In this document: positions 1-3,499 of the stretch, in pieces | Numbering within the stretch: position 1 is the stretch's first letter | How the letters are laid out: each line of letters starts with the position of its first letter | Assembly (NCBI GenBank): GCA_946403615.1 | Contig: CAMJAO010000145.1 | Span: forward strand, 1 to 5,859 | Origin: an uncultured Prevotellaceae bacterium | Lineage (GTDB): Bacteria > Bacteroidota > Bacteroidia > Bacteroidales > Bacteroidaceae | Direction: 5' to 3' | DNA: 5,859 bases | Program-made: the position numbers and the translations under genes | Notes under the pieces: model-generated | Databases searched by the model: none | What the model was told of the DNA's origin: nothing | What the model saw: only the letters and a program-made list of their open reading frames with translations

Positions 1-177
1 TTTTTCAAGAAAAAAGCAGAGGCGTTGATGCTCATGCTCAAAGTGCACCGCGTGGGACAGGCCGTCGTAGGCGTATATAGTTACGACGTGGCGGCGTCGA
101 AGGTGCGAAAGGCCACTCAGATGGCACGCGACGCCGGATACCCTCTCCGCCTTATCTGCCAACCTGAGGAGGAGTGA
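1..177 (+). CDS. clpS: ClpS, ATP-dependent Clp protease adaptor (3' part only)
   Basis: This is the C-terminal 58 residues of ClpS, the small cytoplasmic adaptor that binds proteins with N-terminal Leu, Phe, Tyr or Trp and delivers them to the ClpA N-domain. The reading frame is open from base 1 and ends with TGA at 175-177; the 5' end lies outside the window. The fragment has the family signature LMLKVHRVGQAVVGVYS at visible residues 11-27, followed by a MAR..GYPL block near the end. By alignment from memory with E. coli ClpS, visible M12, V15 and H16 correspond to M62, V65 and H66, which line the N-degron pocket. The Asn-Asp-Asp part of the pocket lies upstream of the window. The C-terminus ends in three acidic residues. 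It is directly followed, on the same strand, by clpA, the usual clpS-clpA order. Family assignment is very secure. Confidence 0.95.
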   Translation, partial: FFKKKAEALMLMLKVHRVGQAVVGVYSYDVAASKVRKATQMARDAGYPLRLICQPEEE

Positions 178-197
178 AAAAAGCCTCAAAGCCTTAC

Positions 198-232
198 CCC
201 CAGCCCCTCTCCGGGGAGAGGGGAGTGATTAA
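198..232. repeat. C/G palindromic repeat, copy 1 (clpS-clpA gap)
   Basis: The core is a perfect 9-bp inverted repeat, CCCCTCTCC at 204-212 and GGAGAGGGG at 215-223, separated only by GG. In RNA the stem would shorten by about one pair to make a loop. It is followed by AGTGATTAAT. It resembles two other elements in the window, at 2558-2607 and 3355-3391: each has AGCCCC..CTC.CC, then a G-rich complementary arm, then a T-A-rich right edge. There is no T-run after the stem, so a simple intrinsic terminator on the plus strand is unlikely. It more likely acts as an mRNA-stabilising or processing hairpin, or is an intergenic REP-like element. The outer boundaries are approximate. Confidence 0.7.
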
Positions 233-245
233 TCCCTGCACTCCC
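221..245 (+). other. Second inverted repeat overlapping the copy 1 hairpin
   Basis: GGGAGTG at 221-227 is perfectly complementary to CACTCCC at 239-245, with an 11-base loop. Its left arm shares bases 221-223 with the right arm of the 204-223 hairpin, so the full versions of the two stems compete. Whether this matters in the transcript is not shown by the sequence. The pairing could be chance in a C/G-biased leader. Confidence 0.4.
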
Positions 246-252
246 ATCCTTC

Positions 253-292
253 AAACGACCAAACGACCAACCCCCTAAACGACTAAACAAAA
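253..292 (+). repeat. 8-bp tandem repeat (AAACGACC type) in the clpA leader
   Basis: Five consecutive octamers fit an exact 8-base period: AAACGACC (253-260), AAACGACC (261-268), AACCCCCT (269-276), AAACGACT (277-284) and AAACAAAA (285-292). The first two are identical, the fourth differs from them at one base, and the third and fifth are degenerate. The tract ends three bases before the clpA ATG, so any gain or loss of units would change the untranslated leader but not the protein. No Shine-Dalgarno sequence is visible here. An A-rich stretch just before the start codon is typical of Bacteroidetes genes. Confidence 0.75.
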
Positions 293-295
293 AAC

Positions 296-2653
296 ATGGC
301 AAAAAAAGGATTAGAAAACACAATATTTGCAAGTCAGGCATTTACTGATGCTGTCAATTACCGCGAGACCATGCGACATGAGTTCGTGCTGGTTGAACAT
401 TTGCTGCTCGCTATCACTCAACAGTCGCAGTTCCAGATGGCGTATGCCCTTTGTGGCGGAAAAACTGAGGAATTGCAAGCAGAACTGACCCGTTATCTCG
501 AGGAAGAAGTGGAGAAAGTGCCCGAAGATGCAGAGGTGCCGTTTGCCACGTCTGCCCAACTTGACTATGTGCTCAATGTGGCGTACGAGACCGTCAGATG
601 CTCGTCGGCCACACGGCTGGACGTGCCCCATCTCGTGGGTGGCATCTTGCGGCTCGACGACAGTCAGGCTGCGTACTTTCTGGTCAACGGCCTTGGTGTT
701 GACGAAAGCACAGGCATTCCTTTGACGAAAGAGGAGTTGATGTCAACGCTCGTGTCGGAATATGCCGGCAACAGTGCCACCAACAGTGATGGCGATGACG
801 ATTTCTCAGAGGATGACCTTTTCGTCGATGAACCAGAAGAACAACCCGTCGAAGAGGTGCAACCGTGGCGCCAATTGGTGGTCAGGCTTAATGACACCGT
901 GGCACAACATAACCCGCTCATCGGCCGTGAGGCGGAATTGGAGCGCACCATTCAGGTGCTCTGCCGCAAAGAGAAGAACAACCCCCTGCATGTGGGCGAG
1001 TCGGGTGTGGGAAAGACCGCCCTTGTCTATGGACTGGCCGCGCGCATCGTGGCGGGCGACGTGCCTGACCGCTTGAAAGGCAGCAGCATTTATCAGATAG
1101 ATTTGGGTACGCTCCTTGCCGGCACACAGTTCCGTGGCGATTTTGAGAAACGACTGAAGATGATCATGGACGGCATCAGTCAGGAAGAGGCCCCCGTGGT
1201 CTATATCGACGAGATACACAATCTCGTGGGTGCCGGGCAGACTGGCGACAGTTCGATGGATGCGTCGAACATGCTCAAGCCTTATCTCGAGGGTGGTAAA
1301 ATCCGTTTCATCGGTAGCACCACCTACGATGAGTACAACCGCTATTTCTCGCGCAGCAAAGGCATGGTGAGACGCTTCCAGCAAATAGATATCGACGAGC
1401 CGTCAATCGATGAGACAGTGAAAATCATCGAAGGACTGAAAGAGGGTTACGAGGCCTTCCACCACGTCACCTATGAGGAGGGAGTCATCCCCTTCGCCGT
1501 CGAGGTCAGCGCAAAGCACATCAACGACCGGTTCCTTCCCGACAAAGCCATCGACCTGATTGATGAGGCAGGCGCATTTCGTGAGATTCATCCGCTGGAG
1601 AAAGACCCGCAGACGGTTGACAAACAACTCATTACCGATATTCTTGCCAAGATTTGCAAGGTCGAGACCATGGCTGTGAAAGAAGATGACGCTGCTGTGC
1701 TGGAGACCTTGCGTGAGCGCATCACGGCTCAGATTTATGGTCAGGACGAGGCGGTCACACAGGTGGTTGAGGCGGTGCAGATGTCAAAAGCGGGACTGCT
1801 CGACGACAACAAACCGCTTGCCTCGCTGCTCTTCGTCGGTCCCACGGGCGTGGGTAAGACCGAGGTGGCACGTGTGCTGGCACGCGAGATGGGGGTGGAA
1901 CTCGTGCGTTTCGACATGAGTGAATATACAGAGAAACACACCGTGGCCAAACTCATCGGCTCACCGGCGGGATATGTGGGTTATGAGGACGGCGGACTGT
2001 TGACCGATGCCATCCGCAAAACGCCCAACTGCGTGCTCCTGCTCGACGAGATAGAGAAAGCACATCAAGACATCTATAATATCCTCCTTCAGGTGATGGA
2101 CTATGCCAAACTGACCGATAACAAGGGCCGCAAGGCCGACTTCCGCAATGTGGTGCTCATCATGACATCTAATGCGGGAGCGCAATATGCGTCGCAGGCG
2201 TCTATCGGTTTCGGCGGCAATGTGTCGAGGGGCGAGGCCATGCTGCGGCAGGTGAAGAAGACCTTCAAGCCCGAGTTTCTCAACCGCCTCTCCGGTCAGG
2301 TGGTCTTCCATGACATGGACCGCACCATGGCCACGATGATTCTTGACAAGAAACTGCGTGAGTTGCAAGCCAAGCTCGATGCCAAAAACGTGAAGATGAC
2401 ACTCACGCCCGAGGCGCACGAATACTTGCTCAATGAGGGCTTCACCCGCGAGTATGGCGCCCGTGAGATGGACCGTGTCATCGCCCAGCGCCTCAAACCG
2501 CTCCTCATGCGCGAAATACTCTTCGGCTCGCTCAAAAATGGTGGCGAGGCAGAGGTGGTAATTAATAGCCCCCTCTCCAACTCTTCCAGAGGGGAGAGCG
2601 TAATTACTCTGCAATTAAAGACTTCTCTGTCGGGGGATGAAAGGAGGGCTTGA
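296..2653 (+). CDS. clpA: ClpA, AAA+ unfoldase subunit of ClpAP protease
   Basis: ClpA is the cytoplasmic hexameric ATPase that unfolds substrates, including those brought by ClpS, and threads them into ClpP. The protein has 785 residues, against 758 for E. coli ClpA. An N-terminal Clp_N double-repeat domain (about 1-155) is followed by a very acidic linker (about 155-190). The first AAA+ module has Walker A GESGVGKT at 234-241, Walker B with D305/E306, and paired arginines R359/R360. The second module has Walker A GPTGVGKT at 515-522, Walker B with D584/E585, and arginine finger R664. The ClpP-docking loop tripeptide is IGF at 637-639, where E. coli has IGL. These residues sit 20-21 positions after the E. 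coli equivalents, so both ATPase sites look intact. The ATG at 296 puts the conserved RHEF..VEHLLL segment a few residues later than in E. coli, so the start fits. The C-terminus is unusual: residues about 755-771 are encoded by a palindromic repeat (2558-2607). The stop overlaps the aat start by one base. Confidence 0.97.
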   Translation: MAKKGLENTIFASQAFTDAVNYRETMRHEFVLVEHLLLAITQQSQFQMAYALCGGKTEELQAELTRYLEEEVEKVPEDAEVPFATSAQLDYVLNVAYETVRCSSATRLDVPHLVGGILRLDDSQAAYFLVNGLGVDESTGIPLTKEELMSTLVSEYAGNSATNSDGDDDFSEDDLFVDEPEEQPVEEVQPWRQLVVRLNDTVAQHNPLIGREAELERTIQVLCRKEKNNPLHVGESGVGKTALVYGLAARIVAGDVPDRLKGSSIYQIDLGTLLAGTQFRGDFEKRLKMIMDGISQEEAPVVYIDEIHNLVGAGQTGDSSMDASNMLKPYLEGGKIRFIGSTTYDEYNRYFSRSKGMVRRFQQIDIDEPSIDETVKIIEGLKEGYEAFHHVTYEEGVIPFAVEVSAKHINDRFLPDKAIDLIDEAGAFREIHPLEKDPQTVDKQLITDILAKICKVETMAVKEDDAAVLETLRERITAQIYGQDEAVTQVVEAVQMSKAGLLDDNKPLASLLFVGPTGVGKTEVARVLAREMGVELVRFDMSEYTEKHTVAKLIGSPAGYVGYEDGGLLTDAIRKTPNCVLLLDEIEKAHQDIYNILLQVMDYAKLTDNKGRKADFRNVVLIMTSNAGAQYASQASIGFGGNVSRGEAMLRQVKKTFKPEFLNRLSGQVVFHDMDRTMATMILDKKLRELQAKLDAKNVKMTLTPEAHEYLLNEGFTREYGAREMDRVIAQRLKPLLMREILFGSLKNGGEAEVVINSPLSNSSRGESVITLQLKTSLSGDERRA
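2558..2607. repeat. C/G palindromic repeat, copy 2, inside the clpA 3' coding end
   Basis: A 50-base element bounded by perfect 7-bp inverted ends, GTAATTA at 2558-2564 and TAATTAC at 2601-2607. Inside, AGCCCCCTCTCC is followed by an arm pair, CTCTTCC (2581-2587) with GGGGAGAG (2591-2598), including one G-T wobble. It is read through in the clpA frame as V755-I-N-S-P-L-S-N-S-S-R-G-E-S-V-I-T771. The TAG at 2565-2567 is avoided because the frame reads AAT AGC there. Related copies are at 198-232 and 3355-3391. A recent insertion is inferred from the similarity to non-coding copies and from the mismatch with the E. coli ClpA C-terminus; no empty-site comparison is available. Confidence 0.7.
2641..2648 (+). 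promoter_or_regulatory. Shine-Dalgarno-like site for aat, inside clpA
   Basis: AAGGAGGG lies within the last codons of clpA. Its AAGGAGG core ends five bases before the aat ATG at 2653, ideal spacing for anti-SD pairing. It supports ATG 2653 over the in-frame TTG at 2650. Strong SD sites are not the rule in Bacteroidetes, so its use there is uncertain. With the TGATG stop/start overlap it also fits translational coupling of aat to clpA. Confidence 0.5.
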
Positions 2654-3357
2654 TGGTATTCCAATTAGATGATGATTTGTGGCTTCCGGACCCTCGTTTG
2701 GGCGAGGAAGACGGACTGATAGCCGTTGGCGGTGACCTGAGTTACGAACGGCTCATCTTGTCATATAGTTACGGTTTTTTCCCTTGGTACGCTTACCGTT
2801 CTAATGAGATTCTTTGGTATTGTCCCATGCAGCGGTTTGTCATCTTCCCGAAAGAGATACATATCTCGCATTCCATGCGGACTTTGATTCGTAAATGTAA
2901 ATATCGGATAACGTACAATAAGGATTTTGACGGTGTCATCCATGCTTGCAGTGAAGTCAACAACCGCAATGAGGAACAGGGGGCATGGCTGGGACCGGAA
3001 ATAATAGAGGCTTACACCAAACTCAACCAGATTGGTCTTGCCGGATCGGTAGAGGTCTGGGAGGATGAGCGGCTGGTGGGCGGACTATATGGTGTGAGGT
3101 TCAAATATTGTTTCTTTGGCGAGAGTATGTTCTCTTTGGTGCCCAACGCCAGCAAGTTAGCCCTTATCACTCTGGCCTATGTCATGTCCCATATGGAGGG
3201 AAGCATTATCGACTGCCAATTTGAGACACCCCACCTGCGAAGTATGGGTGGCCGCTATATCAGGTACGAAGAGTTTCTGAAAATCGTCAACCCGAACGGA
3301 AAATTACCTCCCGCTCCGGCCGGGCCCGGTGAAGCGCAAACTTTGGCACCACTTTAG
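2653..3357 (+). CDS. aat: Leucyl/phenylalanyl-tRNA-protein transferase
   Basis: Aat is a cytoplasmic enzyme that transfers Leu or Phe from aminoacyl-tRNA to proteins with N-terminal Arg or Lys, creating a primary N-degron for ClpS and ClpAP. From the ATG at 2653 it has 234 residues, the same length as E. coli Aat. The family blocks appear in order: GLIAVGGDLS (21-30), GFFPWY (41-46), W112 in a GAWLGPE context, VGGLYG then GESMFS with E157, NASK, and IDCQ..T.HL with D187 and Q189. W112, E157, D187 and Q189 each lie one position after E. coli W111, E156, D186 and Q188, so the active site looks complete. The start codon overlaps the clpA stop (TGATG). An in-frame TTG at 2650 would add one residue but is less likely. 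The last 20 or so residues are rich in Pro, Ala and Gly and look poorly conserved, and the TAG stop is the first three bases of a palindromic repeat. Hand counts over 2701-3240 give about 48% G+C, lower than sampled parts of clpA. Confidence 0.95.
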   Translation: MVFQLDDDLWLPDPRLGEEDGLIAVGGDLSYERLILSYSYGFFPWYAYRSNEILWYCPMQRFVIFPKEIHISHSMRTLIRKCKYRITYNKDFDGVIHACSEVNNRNEEQGAWLGPEIIEAYTKLNQIGLAGSVEVWEDERLVGGLYGVRFKYCFFGESMFSLVPNASKLALITLAYVMSHMEGSIIDCQFETPHLRSMGGRYIRYEEFLKIVNPNGKLPPAPAGPGEAQTLAPL

Positions 3358-3391
3358 CCCCCTCCCCAACCCTCCCCGAGTGGAGGGCGTA
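3355..3391. repeat. C/G palindromic repeat, copy 3, at the aat stop codon
   Basis: The element begins TAGCCCCCTCCCC, matching copy 2 at 2565-2577 except for one base, and its first three bases are the aat stop codon. A 6-bp stem, CCCTCC (3370-3375) with GGAGGG (3382-3387), encloses the loop CCGAGT. The right edge reads CGTAGTTT, comparable to CGTAATTA in copy 2. There is a short T/C-rich run after the stem (about 3392-3402), so it might act as a weak terminator for the clp-aat transcript. The right boundary is approximate. Confidence 0.65.
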
Positions 3392-3442
3392 GTTTCTTCT
3401 CTTATGGGGGCTCAGTTAGGAAAGAACCATACGCGTTAACGC

Positions 3443-3470
3443 GTTCGGGCGGATTTCAATCCGCCCGAAC
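3443..3470. terminator. Candidate bidirectional terminator hairpin between convergent genes
   Basis: GTTCGGGCGGATT (3443-3455) and AATCCGCCCGAAC (3458-3470) form a perfect 13-bp inverted repeat with only TC between. In RNA it would fold as a 12-bp stem with a TTCA tetraloop. It sits between the ends of aat (+) and the glycoside hydrolase gene (-), where a shared terminator is expected. Neither strand shows a proper T-run right after the stem, so classic Rho-independent function is not assured. It could equally be a mobile intergenic palindrome or an mRNA 3'-end stabiliser. It overlaps by two bases with a separate perfect 14-bp palindrome, ACGCGTTAACGCGT, at 3431-3444. Confidence 0.55.
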
Positions 3471-3499
3471 AAACAATATTCCAATTATTTCCGAAAAGA

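Noticed and set aside
253..292. CRISPR-like array
   Set aside because: The units are 8 bp and contiguous, with no spacers; it is a simple tandem repeat.
178..295. Bacteroidetes-type promoter (TTTG / TAnnTTTG) for clpA in the gap
   Set aside because: I found no convincing match with proper spacing, so clpA is more simply explained by read-through from clpS.
637..639. IGL-to-IGF change in the ClpA docking loop as a sign of altered ClpP binding (residue numbers)
   Set aside because: IGF is the usual docking tripeptide in ClpX and is a conservative change, so ClpP binding is expected to be kept.
1961..2614. Long open frame (217 codons) on the minus strand inside clpA
   Set aside because: It lies fully antisense to a strongly conserved clpA region and its translation has no recognisable domain. 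The open frame follows from clpA codon bias in G+C-rich DNA. The same applies to the 806-1384 minus frame.
2650..2652. TTG as the aat start codon
   Set aside because: It adds a single residue before an ATG that has a better-placed SD-like site and a one-base overlap with the clpA stop.
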